Part shown: piece after piece, positions 1 through 9,165 of the stretch | Layout of the letters: each line of letters starts with the position of its first letter | How positions within the stretch are numbered: position 1 is the stretch's first letter | NCBI GenBank assembly: GCA_021292165.1 | Contig: CM037877.1 | Coordinates: 79,416,524-79,480,523 of the forward strand | Source: Shinisaurus crocodilurus | Taxonomy: Eukaryota; Chordata; Lepidosauria; Squamata; Shinisauridae | Direction of reading: 5' to 3' | Length of the DNA stretch: 64,000 nucleotides | Notes under the pieces: generated by a model | The model's database searches: none | What the model was told of the DNA's origin: nothing | The model's input: only the letters and a program-made list of their open reading frames with translations | Made by a program: the position numbers and the translations under genes

Positions 1-352
1 ATCCTGTCCAAGCAGGAAGCTGAATTTACTGTAAACTGCCATACAGAAAAAATATTCAAAGAACCCCTGTGTGCTCTTATTTATCCACAGAATGGCAAGC
101 TTCCTGACATGAAAAAATATATATCACAATAAAGGCACATACATCATTTTCAGACACTGCTAGCTGAATAAGCCTCTCTATCACCCCAAAAGATCCTGGG
201 TTTCAATGGTATTTTTTAGTAGAAATATATTGAAGGCAGCTTTATATCAAGATGTGCAACTGGGACACATCTCATTATTTTCTCTCTCTATTTAGACACC
301 CAACAGTGCACAAAGAGATATGAACATGGACATAGACTGTACAGTCACTTAC
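1..352. other. TLE4 intron, downstream side of the last visible exon
   Basis: Starts with the gtaagtga donor of the 353-505 exon (minus strand). I see AT-rich unique sequence only: no recognisable repeat, second exon or RNA gene. Confidence 0.6.
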
Positions 353-505
353 AAGGCTAAGTTCTTTGGATTTGGAGGAAGGAGTGCTGCTCGAAGATGC
401 TATTGAGGCTGGGCTAATTGGTGCATCTTTCTTGAGTAGACGAGTCTTGTCTAAGCCATTCTCCCTTGGAGAATGAGCTGGGCTACCTCGTGGAGATGAT
501 GGATC
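353..505 (-). CDS. TLE4: TLE4 internal exon (start of Ser/Pro region), 153 nt
   Basis: Fifty-one codons, beginning [17 protein letters not shown] and ending SKSKELSL, in phase 0 at both ends. The acceptor is tttgcttttag|GAT and the donor is CTT|gtaagtga. This is the beginning of the Ser/Pro-rich (SP) region that links CcN to the C-terminal WD40 propeller. [10 protein letters not shown] supplies Ser-Pro sites for proline-directed kinases. [12 protein letters not shown] and [12 protein letters not shown] match TLE4 rather than TLE1 (which has KDASSSPAS...LKSKEMSL, from memory), and this is the best paralogue evidence in the window. Later SP and WD40 exons would lie below coordinate 1 and are not in this window. 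Confidence 0.95.
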
Positions 506-879
506 CTAAAAGCAAACTGTAGTTATTATCATGGCATCTTGACTTGGTCTACGTCGGATGAGCGACATGTGGATCCTTTGGTATTGCTTTCATAATGAAG
601 CCTGTGCATGGCATCTTCTCCTATGGCCTACACAAATGGCTGGTAGCCCCCCCCCCAATACTACAGGGTGTGTGTGTGACATTACTATGGGTGTATCATT
701 ACAGTGAAAAGGCTTCCATTGACTCTAATGAAGAGAGGCAATTGATTTCTTTTTTTAGTATAACAAAACAAGTCCAACCTCCTATTTGTAGCAGCCTATC
801 TAATGCTACATTTATGCATCCAGGGGCATTCAAGAAGGTATTCAATAAATAGTGGTACCCAAAGCAACATTGTACATAC
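506..879. other. TLE4 374-bp intron
   Basis: Short intron bounded by a gtatgtac donor (high-coordinate side) and a tttgcttttag acceptor on the minus strand. It contains a run of nine C at about 647-655 and no recognisable repeat. The open frames in it are chance. Confidence 0.7.
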
Positions 880-933
880 CTCATTGGAAACATCAACCAC
901 TAAGTTATCGTCACTCTTTTCACCATCACTGTC
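880..933 (-). CDS. TLE4: TLE4 internal exon (acidic CK2 site), 54 nt
   Basis: Eighteen codons, DSDGEKSDDNLVVDVSNE, in phase 0 at both ends. This short acidic peptide is shared by Groucho/TLE proteins at the end of the CcN domain, and the SDGEKSDD stretch is a CK2-type phosphorylation context. The acceptor has a strong pyrimidine tract (ttcttcttccatgcag|GAC) and the donor is GAG|gtatgtac. The exon joins without frame change to DPSSPRG... at 353-505. The sequence is near-invariant across TLE1-4, so this exon alone does not identify the paralogue; its neighbours do. Confidence 0.95.
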
Positions 934-1299
934 CTGCATGGAAGAAGAAGAATGCTTAAGCATTCCAGAAGCCTAGTCTCATACAAAAGTTACATTTTTA
1001 TTAAAGTATAAGGATTGGTAGAGCCGCACCAGCAAACTTTTAGGCAAGTTAAAACTGTCCACAGGCCATAATAGAACAAGCCAGTTATCTACATCTTTCA
1101 TGACATGGGTGTTTAAAAACAGTTGTATTACTGAAGCTATACAAATTAGAAGCTGAAGTTGAATTAGGAACATGCAGCTGGTGAACTTGTAAAAGCAAGG
1201 TCCCATTTGATTACTTGCAAAGCGGTATAGGTTGAGTGGGATCCTGGCCATAGCCTGCTATGAGCAGGAGGACCTCCCTTAACTCATCCCATGAGGGCC

Positions 1300-1645
1300 C
1301 TCTGCAATTGCTGCGCGCCCCTGTCCCCTCAAGGGCCCTCCCAACTCATCCAGGGAAGTAGAAGGGGAGGATGGTGGCTGCAGAGGCAGCTCCAGCTGTT
1401 CAGCAAAGCTTCCTTTCTCATCAAGGAGTACACTGGGACCACACATCCCAGCATCCCCTGCAGGATAATGACATTATCCACAACACAGTGCACTCTTCAG
1501 TGGGAATGGAACCTCTGCTGAAGAGCTGGAGCCATCTCCACTCTGTGTCCCTTCTCCTGCCCTGGATTAAGTTGGGAAGGCCCTGTGGAGGATGAGGGGC
1601 AGAAGGGAAGTGGAAGCTGGTGGCTGCTGAAGCCTGCAGAGGCAA
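1300..1645. repeat. Long imperfect foldback (palindromic MITE-like) in a TLE4 intron
   Basis: The left arm (about 1330-1470) and right arm (about 1472-1615) are inverted copies. GGGCCCTCCCAACTCATCC pairs with GGATTAAGTTGGGAAGGCCC, CAGCTCCAGCTGTTCAGC with a matching inverse, and so on. The centre is the perfect 17-mer palindrome GGATAATGACATTATCC at 1463-1479. Arms diverge with several indels. The element occupies much of the 808-bp intron between the 120-nt and 54-nt TLE4 exons. No target duplication was identified, so the transposon class is unknown. Confidence 0.7.
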
Positions 1646-1741
1646 AAGGATCAAGCCCCTTTGGGGGCAAACAGACTGTGCATCGCTATATATATCATTT
1701 ATAAAATGATAAATAGGGAAAGAAATAATGTTTTTACTCAC

Positions 1742-1861
1742 ATAACGAGTTGCTATTTCTTTTTCTTCTGTTTTCTGTTTTTTGCTTTCAGAGGAATAGT
1801 CTGTTGAGTTTCTGTGCTTCTCAGAGGCTCTGAAACTGGCTGATGGAGACACAGATGAGCT
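1742..1861 (-). CDS. TLE4: TLE4 internal exon (CcN domain with NLS), 120 nt
   Basis: Exactly 40 codons, SSSVSPSASFRASEK through EEKEIATRY, in phase 0 at both ends. The acceptor is ccctctaatttcag|AGC and the donor is TAT|gtgagtaa. The segment falls in the CcN region of Groucho/TLE proteins, which carries CK2 and cdc2 phosphorylation sites and the nuclear-localisation signal; the basic stretch SKKQKTEEKE is visible near the exon's end. The exon is separated from the microexon at 50684-50700 by a 48.8-kb repeat-filled intron and from the next exon by 808 bp. Compared with my recollection of mammalian TLE4, it differs at only a couple of residues (for example RASEK for RGAEK and IATRY for IAARY), so purifying selection is evident. 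Confidence 0.95.
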
Positions 1862-2528
1862 CTGAAATTAGAGGGAAGAGAGGAAAAGGTGACTGACGGC
1901 ACAGTTATACCCAAGATGTTCTTGTGAGGTTTCAAGTACTTATAACTCCTCCTTGAAGAGGTAACCTACAATCTAAAGTGGTGTCTGCACAAACTGAGCT
2001 TCAGATTTCCTTCTGAAATAAGCAGATGCAACCTGTCTCTCTCTGTCCTGCTCCTGGCACATCAGAGGAGCACAGGAACTACTTGGGAATGTTCTAGCCC
2101 GCCCTATCAAACACCTGGCTGCAGATGTGCCCAAGCCCATCATCTACAGTAAGCAGCAGGCTGCAGGGCTTATTTGCAAAATATATCTACTGCATGACAT
2201 GGCAGGTTGGAACAGTTTCTTGTGAACAGATCCACTGATAGGGAATGGCTCCAGGCTACCTTTTCAGTCAGCAGAGTAGAGTCCTTCCCAGAAGATTTAA
2301 TTCCTAATAGGTGCTTTAAACTCCTGGTGCAAGTGGAAAGACATGGTGCTTACTCTCAAGTGGATAAACTTGTGGGCGGGTATACCAGCTTGCCACCTGA
2401 CACAGCAGACTGGGGTCTGCATGATCAGATCTACTTCCTAGTGCATTGGCTGTCATTTCATGTTGCAAACCTGAAATGTTGGGGAGAAAACATTTCTTGC
2501 TATGTCTGAATGCTGCAGAAAGTTTGGT
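1862..2528. other. Intron stretch, nothing recognised
   Basis: Begins at the acceptor of the 1742-1861 exon and runs as AT-balanced unique sequence to the MITE at 2529. No repeat or RNA feature recognised. Confidence 0.5.
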
Positions 2529-2715
2529 CAGTAAACAATGCTGCTGCTCTGCTTATGCAATTGACACAGTGCTAGCCCAAGTGATCTCAGCGCAACACCA
2601 ATAGTGTATGCTGGCACAACCAGTTGCACCAGTATACACTACTGGTGTTGCGCTTGAGGTCACTTACCCTAGCACTCTGTCAATTGCATAAGCGGAGCAG
2701 TAGCGTTGGATACTG
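2529..2715. mobile_element. Palindromic MITE with CAGTA ends
   Basis: Inverted arms of roughly 75-80 bp surround a short loop near 2614-2626. GCTTATGCAATTGACA at the left matches TGTCAATTGCATAAGC at the right, and CGCAACACCAATAGTGTA matches its inverse with one mismatch. The ends read CAGTAaaCAA / inverse CAGTAtcCAA, which resembles hAT ends. I found no clear 8-bp target duplication, so the insertion is old or the class is different. No coding capacity. Confidence 0.7.
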
Positions 2716-4600
2716 CCCAGAGTACCTCACAAAAGAAAGTGGAAGTGCAGCCATAATAAAGCTGAATGAATATATTTATTACGGTCGACAACCAGCACCC
2801 AACAAAAAAACAGTATCAGACAAAGCAGAACATATAACGTACATTACACCATTACACCAACAATACATCCCAAAGTGTATAAAATTTGTATCAAAATTTT
2901 TATATCAAAAAACCATAACCAGGATAAAAGATCACTGTGTTAACAAGGAAGTGCAGCAAGCTATGGCAGCTGCTCAGAATTTGGCCACTTTGTTAGTAAT
3001 ATGGGGGACCTTGTCAGAAAGTAGCAGCAATATGTAATATTCTTCGGATCTACCCGGGAATTTACATAAAGTAGGTAGAATATACGGACAGATGAAAAGC
3101 AAAACAAAAGGAACTCTGAACCACCATACCTAAAAAGAAATGCTTCAGTGCGATTTCATATAATTTAGGATGCCTACAAAAGCTGGATGTCCTTTCCTCT
3201 GATACTGAAATGCAAAATGATGTGCTTGGCACCCTGGTTATACGCACACTTGAAATAAGCTACACAGAAATCAATGGAATTTGTTTACCAAATAAGGATA
3301 GACAGGACGGGGGGGGGGAGAAACTAAATTGGGCTGATGAAGGGAGCTGAAAATGTGGTAATTACTATGGGTGGAAGCCAATGTCAGTCACACAAGTGGA
3401 AGCCTGCCCTACAATGGAACTTTGTCCCTCTTTCCTTTCCTTTGCAGCGCCCTGTGCCTTCTGAAAATTTGCTCTGGACAGTTCCCCAGTTCTGCTGACG
3501 GAAGCAGTTCCCATTAGCAGAAAACCATAACTGGATTTCAACCTGTCTATTTGCATGTCTATGTACCAAGTCATTGTACAAATATTGCATATTGACAACA
3601 GAACACTAGGACTGTACTATTCTGTCACAGGAAAGCATAAGATACATACAGAAGCTGTGGTTCTGAGCACATGCATCCTATAATTTGTTACTGTTATGAC
3701 ATTGGAGCGGCTTCTAAGTGGTCTGGAAGTAGCTGCATCAGCAACATATGTAAATAAGAACCACAAGGATTGGGCCATAGAAATTAACCACACCAGTAAC
3801 ATATGGCCCAAGCCTTACTGAGAAGGATCCATGCATCCCATTCTCACATGCTGAGATATTAGCTTCATTTTTTTCCAGTTACCCTCTGATGCGATACACA
3901 GGGATCTGGTTTGCATGAAGGATTCATGATGTCTTGGGAAGAGGACTGGGATCAATACAAAGCAGCTGTAACTTCCCCTTAACTATAAGTAGCAATATTT
4001 AGGATCAGGGCAAGATGCGTTTCTCTATGTCCCAATATCAGTAAAAACTAGCGCTTCTTGTTTTTTCTTTTATTTTTACACATCTTTATGCAAATAACCT
4101 TATGCATGTCTTAAGAGTACCCTTGCTCCATTTATATTCATTCCACAAATGGAGAGAAGGCACATCATAATTTGAATTCAATTCACTATGACTCATCTCT
4201 CTCTTTCTCTCTCTTTTTTAAAGTAATTGGCTGCAATAAAGGGGGAAACTAATTACTGAATGACAATTAGAATGTTGCCTAAAGAGCCAAGAGTAAACTA
4301 CTGCACTGATTTAAACCAAAGTATTTATTTTCATAAATTTGAAACCACATAGATTCATTTTTCTCAATGTACTTAGCCTTAGTGCTACAAATACCCTTTT
4401 AATCTTTGATTCTGGTGCTTAATAAAGTTATATTTTAGACCACCCTACTAGCGTGATAAAGTAGCTAATTATGACCAGCTCTTTAAATGATTATCTGTAC
4501 ACTGAGGTAATGTATACTGCTTAGTATCTGAAATGTTTTGGGCATACACAGGCAAATACACATTGAACAGACACCAACACTGAGAACAATATTTCTACAA
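2716..4600. other. Intron stretch, apparently unique sequence
   Basis: Contains a G run at about 3309-3318 and a short TC-rich stretch at about 4195-4215. I see no element ends, no exon and no RNA gene. Open frames here are short and unlike any family I know. Confidence 0.45.
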
Positions 4601-4799
4601 AATTATCTACTTTGTACCTCTCAATGGGCTTAGTAGTAGCAAGTAAAATGTCCCAGCACACTTCCTGGTATCTCCAGAAAGGGCTGGGAAAGACTTTTAT
4701 CCGAAACCCTGGAGAGCTGCTGTCAATACACAGTACTAAGCTATTTGGACCAATGGTTGGTCTCAGTGTAAGGAAGTGTCGTATGTTCCTATGAATAAT
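4601..4799 (+). mobile_element. CR1-type LINE 3' end remnant
   Basis: The text 'ctccagaaagggctgggaaagact...ctggagagctgctgtcaatacacagtactaagctatttggaccaatggt' followed by TATGTTCCTATGA resembles abundant squamate CR1-family 3' ends, with the 8-bp-like terminal repeat (TTCCTATG). It is 5'-truncated, non-coding and divergent. The 5S-derived SINE begins directly after its tail. Family assignment is from memory. Confidence 0.5.
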
Positions 4800-4860
4800 G
4801 CCTATTGCTATAGGCTCAGCTTGTCTGAGCGTGGAAAGTTAAGCAGGGTCAAGCCTGGTT
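4800..4860 (+). mobile_element. 5S-rRNA-derived SINE, left part (interrupted)
   Basis: This segment resembles the internal part of 5S rRNA. AGTTAAGCAGGGTC at 4837-4850 corresponds to box A of the 5S internal promoter (AGCTAAGCAGGGTC) and is followed by AAGCCTGGTT. The SINE stops abruptly here and resumes at 6974 with the same 10 bases, so an RTE-like LINE split it. The 5' portion of the 5S sequence is rearranged or diverged. No complete 5S gene is present. Confidence 0.75.
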
Positions 4861-6973
4861 ATTCATCAGGCGATCACTCGTGACCGAGTAAGATTGTCTT
4901 CCAGGATAAAAGGAGGAAATTCTAAAGAGGATTGTGTAGACTCTAGCGATGGGTCCGTAAATTACTGTGGAAGCCAATTTTAGATCCACACAGCTTCCCA
5001 CAGTGAGGACACAGGTTACCAGATGGAAGATGGTCCTGTAAAGGATTCGTTTGACGTGCTTTTCGCTTAGCACGTTTCTCCCTTTCACGTTGCACTCGGG
5101 CTTCTTCAAAGTCCATGGAACCTTTGTGAAAGGCCAACCTCCAGTTAGATCGTTCATGGGCCACAGCTTCCCAGTTTTCGATGTTTATATTGCATTTTTT
5201 TAGATTAGCCTTATGAACATCTTTAAACCTCTTATATTGACCACCGATATTCCGCTTTCCATCCTTGAGTTGGGAATAAAATAACTGCTTTGGGAGACGG
5301 CAGTCAGGCATTCGAACAACATGACCGGTCCACTGAAGTTGGCGTTGAAGGATCATTTTTACAATGCTAGTAGTCTTTGCTTCTTCCAGTACACTGACAT
5401 TTGTTCGCCTATCTTCCCAAGTAATTCGCAGGATTTTCTGGAGGCAACGTTGATGAAATCTTTCAAGGAGATGGAAGTGATGTTTATAGATAATCCATGT
5501 TTCACAGGCATACAATAAAGCTGGTAATACAATGGCTTCATAAACCAGTGTTTTGGTCTTCTTACAAATGTCCCGATCCTTGAACACTCTGTGTTTCATT
5601 TGAAAAAACGCGGCACTTGCGGAGCTCAAACGATGCTGGATTTCACTGTCGATGTTAGCTGTAACAGAAAGATAGCTGCCAAGATAGAGAAAATGATCGA
5701 CATTTTCCAGTATTGTCCCGCCAAGCTGGATAGATGGCATCACCAAGGGGCAAGCTTTCACTTGCTGATGAAGCACTTTGGGTTTTTTGATGTTAAGTGG
5801 GAGACCAAGTTTTTCGTATGCTTCTGCAAAAGCATTTAGGATAGTTTGGAGATCATCCTCTGAATGTGCAGAGACCACATTATCATCAGCATACTGAAGT
5901 TCCACAACGGAGGTTGTAATTACCTTACTTTTTGCTTTCAGCCTGCTGAGATTAAAAAGCTTTCCATCTGTTCGATATATGATTCCCACACCAGTGGGAA
6001 GTTTCCCCTCGACAAGATGTAAAATCATGGCGATGAAAATAGCAAATAATGTTGGGGCAATAACACATCCCTGTTTAACACCTGATCCCACTTTAAATGG
6101 AGCACCATGAGAGCCGTTGTTGTCCAAAACTGTTGCCGTCATGTTGTCATGGAGAAGTCGCAAAATATTCACAAATTTATTGGGGCATCCAATTTTCCTA
6201 AGGATAGTCCAGAGAGCTGTACAGTCTACAGTATCAAAGGCCTTAGCCAAATCAATAAATGCCATATAAAGGGGTTGATTTTGCTCCCGGCATTTTTCTT
6301 GGAGCTGACGTACAGTAAAAATCATGTCTACTGTCCCTCTAGAGGGGCGGAAACCATATTGAGTTTCAGGGAGGATCTCTTCTGAAATAGATAGAAGACG
6401 GTTTGCAAGAACCCTAGCAAATATTTTACCTGCAGTAGCTAAGAGAGAAATGCCCCGATAGTTTCCACAGTCTGTTCTATCACCCTTCTTAAAGAGGGTG
6501 ATAATTATGGCATCCCTGAAGTCTTCTGGGATCTCTTCTCTTATCCAGATTTTTTCGATGAGTTTATGAAGATGTTGTACAAGTTCGGGCCCCCCTTCTT
6601 TAAAGATTTCAGCAGGAACCCCATCTGGTCCACTAGCCTTGTTGTTCTTCATTTGATTAATGGCTTTTTTTACTTCATCCAAAGTAGGGAGTATTACAAG
6701 TTCCTCTCTAATTTGTTTTTGCGGGATTTGCGAGAAAATCTCTTTATCCACCTTAGATTTACGATTTAAAAGGTCATAATAATGCTCTTTCCAACGCAGT
6801 GCAATAGACTCTTTGTCTTTTCAGAGTTTGGTGCCATCTTTTGATTGTAAAGGGTTTGTACCATAGGTTTTTGGTCCATAAATGGCCCTTGTGGCCTTAA
6901 AAAAGCCCCGTGCATCATGAGATTCTGCAAGTTGTTGAATTTCTTCAGCTTTCTTTTTCCACCAAGCGTTCTT
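4861..6973 (-). mobile_element. RTE-like LINE, 5'-truncated, inserted in a 5S-SINE
   Basis: A non-LTR retrotransposon on the minus strand whose 5' end is truncated at 6973. It is flanked by a perfect 10-bp target duplication AAGCCTGGTT (4851-4860 and 6974-6983) lying within a SINE. The 3' end carries a short UTR (TATCCTGGAAGACAATC...) shared with the copies at 28087-28444 and 55012-56169. No poly(A) is seen; the tail is a short TGATGAAT-like run. The 5' truncation removes the endonuclease and any upstream ORF. Confidence 0.9.
4943..6973 (-). pseudogene. RTE-like LINE reverse transcriptase ORF with one stop
   Basis: About 676 codons remain in one frame, broken by a single TGA at 6821-6823; the open stretch after it is roughly 602 codons. 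It shows reverse-transcriptase hallmarks: NNKASGPDGVPAEIF, LFKKGDRTDCGNYRGISLL, YGFRPSRGTVDMIF, the metal-binding IDLAKAFDTVD, GVKQGCVIAPTLF, and the catalytic YADD about 290 residues into the open part. The C-terminus carries a Cys2His2-type finger, CPHCGKLCG followed by spaced histidines and ending RTHR. The wording resembles RTE-type LINEs, such as SR2-like families and their vertebrate relatives, but clade assignment needs a tree. The endonuclease domain is absent through 5' truncation. It cannot be autonomous, but the frame is remarkably intact. Confidence 0.85.
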
Positions 6974-7090
6974 AAGCCTGGTTGTTACTTGGATGGGAGA
7001 CCCCTCCTCTAGTTTCCTGCATTGAGCAGGGGGTTGGACTCGATAGCCTTGTAGGCTCCTTCCAACTCTATGATCTATGAAATCTATATA
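6974..7090 (+). mobile_element. 5S-rRNA-derived SINE, right part with CR1-type tail
   Basis: Continues the SINE from 4860. GTTACTTGGATGGGAGACC includes the 5S box C (GGATGGGAGACC at 6991-7002). It then runs into a tail reading CTGCATTGAGCAGGGGGTTG ... CCTTCCAACTCTATGATCTATGA, the same text found at the CR1 3' end at 24827-24989. The SINE therefore couples a 5S promoter with a CR1-like 3' end, implying mobilisation by CR1 machinery. Confidence 0.8.
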
Positions 7091-7179
7091 AGCTTTCACA
7101 GGGCCGGATTAAGCTAGGGGCTGTTGGAGCGGCAGCTCCAGGCCCCTAATAGAAAATAGGCCCACAATTATAGGGACAC

Positions 7180-7610
7180 GCGGCGATTTTTCCCCCCTTC
7201 GGAGACGTCCGGGGAAAGGGAGCCTTGCGCTGCCACTGCCGTCCTTTCCTGTGGCAGGCTCGGGGCAGGCGCCATCCGCGAGGGAGGGAAGCAGGCACGG
7301 GAGGAGCCACGGCCACAGCTTCATGGAGAGAGCCAGGTAGAGGACGGACCCTCTCCAGCTTCTTCCTTCTTCCTCCTCCTCCTGTGTCTTGGGGACTCGT
7401 CCGGCGTCGGATTTCCCTTTCGTTTTGCTGGCCCCTCCTCTTCGTCTCGGCCGTGAGTGACAGGCGGCAAAGCCCCGGGAGAAACCCGACCTCGTCGTCA
7501 GCAGCTGCAACTTCAAGCGCGTCAAGCTGCTCTCGCTGGGCTCGAGGTTTGTCCAGTTTCCCTGAGGGAAACCGAGGCAAAGAGGAAAGCAAGGCTGGCA
7601 CAAAATGCCC
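7180..7610. other. GC/CpG-rich block inside the hAT element
   Basis: Composition shifts sharply here to GC-rich, with many CpGs (ccggcgtcgg, cctcgtcgtcagc, cgcgtc), unlike the AT-rich surroundings. Long open frames on both strands (257, 199 and 172 codons) are low-complexity and match nothing I know. They are most simply a consequence of GC content. The block could be the element's own promoter/5' UTR or a captured host CpG-island fragment. Confidence 0.6.
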
Positions 7611-7895
7611 CCCCCTCACACGCAGACACTTCCGTTCTCTTTCTCCTGTTTCAGCTTCGCCCAAAGCACCTTCCTTCCTGCCTCAGTTTCCCTCAAAGTT
7701 TGCATACAGTTTCCCTCAAAGTTCGAGGGAAACAAGCAAAAAAGAAAGGCAGGCAGGCAGGCACAAAGTGGGTCCCCCCCCCTCTATTCCCTTTCTCCTT
7801 CCATTTCTGCCTCAGCTTCCTTCAAAGTACTCTCCCTCCTTCCTGGCATCTGCCTCAGTTTCCCTCAGAGTGCCCTCTTTCCTGCCTGCCCACCT
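7550..7895. repeat. Degenerate minisatellite, unit about 'CTGCCTCAGTTTCCCTCAAAGT'-like
   Basis: The phrase CCTCAGTTTCCCTCAAAGT and variants recur at about 7560, 7680, 7708, 7810 and 7855, separated by TCCTTCCTGCC spacers. Spacing is irregular, so this is an imperfect tandem array within the hAT element, not a clean satellite. Confidence 0.55.
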
Positions 7896-7925
7896 GTTTC
7901 CCATACAGGCGCTGCTGCCTTTTCA

Positions 7926-8080
7926 CATTTATTTTATTTATTTATTTTATTTGTTATATTTATACCCCACCTTTTTTCCTGCAAGGAACCCAAGGTGACT
8001 TACATAGTCCTCCTCCTCCTCCTCCATTTTATCCTCACAACAACCCTGTGAGGTAGGTTAGGCTGAGAGTCAGGGACTCT
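7926..8080 (-). mobile_element. Sauria SINE, 5'-truncated, nested in the hAT
   Basis: Reads on the minus strand as the conserved middle and tail: AGCCTAACCTACCTCACAGG, ttgttgtgaggataaaatgg, ccttgggttccttgcaggaaaaaaggtggggtataaa, then an ATAAAT-type tail. The tRNA-related head is missing. Sauria SINEs are squamate-specific and share their tail with Bov-B LINEs. Confidence 0.85.
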
Positions 8081-8231
8081 TTTATAATGTATTTCAGTTT
8101 ACCCCACACAAAGCACTCACACACACAGAGCAGCCAGACAAAAGCAAAACACGCTTATAATTTGTAGGTAGCCTTTTATAATGTATTTCAATTTCAGACA
8201 GCAAAAAAGGTAGTACATTCTTATTTTTTAA

Positions 8232-8704
8232 ACCCACTTTTGCCATCGAAATAAAATTCCATCCTCCATTTAATCATTTATTATTTATTTATTTATTTAT
8301 TTATTGCATTTATACCCCGCTCTTCAGCCAGAAAAGGCTCTCAGAGCGGCTTACACAGATTAATAATAAGACATTCCCTGCCCTCAGGCTCACAATCTAA
8401 AAGACATGACACAAAAGGAAAAGGGATTGGGAGGGAGGAGGAAGAATGCCAAACTCAGGCACCAATATAATGTTTGGCATTCTTCCTCCTCCCCCCCAAT
8501 CCCTTTTCCTTTTGTGTCACGTCTTTTAGATTGTGAGCCTGAGGGTAGGGAATGTCTTATTATTACCGGTAATCTGTGTAAACCGCTCTGAGAGCCTTTT
8601 CTGGCTGAAGAGCGGGGTATAAATGGAATAAATAAATAAATAAATTATTAATTTCTACCCACTTTTGCCATCAAAATAACATTCCATCCTCCATTTAATC
8701 ACTT
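8232..8704. repeat. 48-bp direct repeats bracketing the palindrome
   Basis: ACCCACTTTTGCCATC...CATCCTCCATTTAATCA occurs at 8232-8280 and again at 8657-8704 with three or four differences. The pair directly brackets the palindrome. It may be an unusually long target duplication or a pre-existing tandem repeat that the palindrome entered. Confidence 0.75.
8281..8656. repeat. Near-perfect palindrome, about 170-bp arms
   Basis: The left arm (about 8285-8454) and right arm (8472-8644) are inverted copies with a 17-bp spacer. I count about five substitutions plus one 6-nt insertion (ACCGGT region) in about 165 positions, near 97% identity. Each arm ends outward in an L2/CR1-like 3' terminus (GCTGAAGAGCGGGGTATAAA then AATAAATAAAT). 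Direct repeats of about 48 bp (8232-8280 and 8657-8704) flank the whole structure. Confidence 0.9.
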
Positions 8705-9034
8705 GTTAACATTATAATTAATTTATAATAACTTTCCATTTAAGAAAAAAAAATTCACCCCTATCAAGTGAAAAAAAATGACCCAGGTCCTTTTTTTTTA
8801 CTTGATCCATTCGTTCTTTTTTTTTTTTTAAACTATAGTCCGGTCCCCCAACAGTCTGAGAGACAATGAACTGGCCCCCTGTTTAAAAAGTTTGAGGACC
8901 CCTGTTGTAATCCTTACATCAACCCTGTAAGGCAGGTCAATAGCATTCTCTCCATACAGCACGTGGGGGGGGGGGGCAGCTGAGTAAGAGCTCGGTTCGT
9001 GTACATTGTTGCCTAACAGTCTGCATAATTCCCG

Positions 9035-9165
9035 AAGGGGTGGGCTGTGTTAGTCTATTGCAGCAAGAACAACAAGAGAGTCTTGTGGTACCCTAAAGAC
9101 CAACACATTCATTCTGACATAAGCTTTCACGGACACTGCCCACTTCCATCAGGTTTTATTGAGTT
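9035..9165 (-). mobile_element. Penelope-like repeat end with decayed hammerhead-like core
   Basis: On the minus strand a CTGATGG-A-AGTGGGC...GTCC-GTGAAAGCTTATG segment (9121-9152) leads into 'taaagggtaccacaagactctcttgttgttcttgctgcaatagactaacacagccc'. This wording is typical of abundant reptile repeats whose intact copies read CTGATGA-stem-GAAA. Classification as Penelope-like is inference from that hammerhead-like core. Confidence 0.4.

Noticed and set aside
3331..3360. CTGATGA...GAAA string resembling a hammerhead
   Set aside because: Stem II would be only two pairs and no complementary stem I exists. Chance.
5591..5839. Plus-strand frames across 5300-6770 as genes
   Set aside because: They are antisense shadows of the RTE-like reverse transcriptase on the minus strand.
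4837..7002. A 5S rRNA gene
   Set aside because: Only the internal promoter region is 5S-like, the 5' part is diverged, a CR1-type tail follows, and it is split by a LINE. It is a SINE.
7225..7998. 257-codon open frame (and 199- and 172-codon frames overlapping it) as a possible gene
   Set aside because: Low-complexity Ser/Pro/Arg-rich text caused by GC-rich and minisatellite sequence, open in several frames at once, inside a hAT element. No family resemblance.
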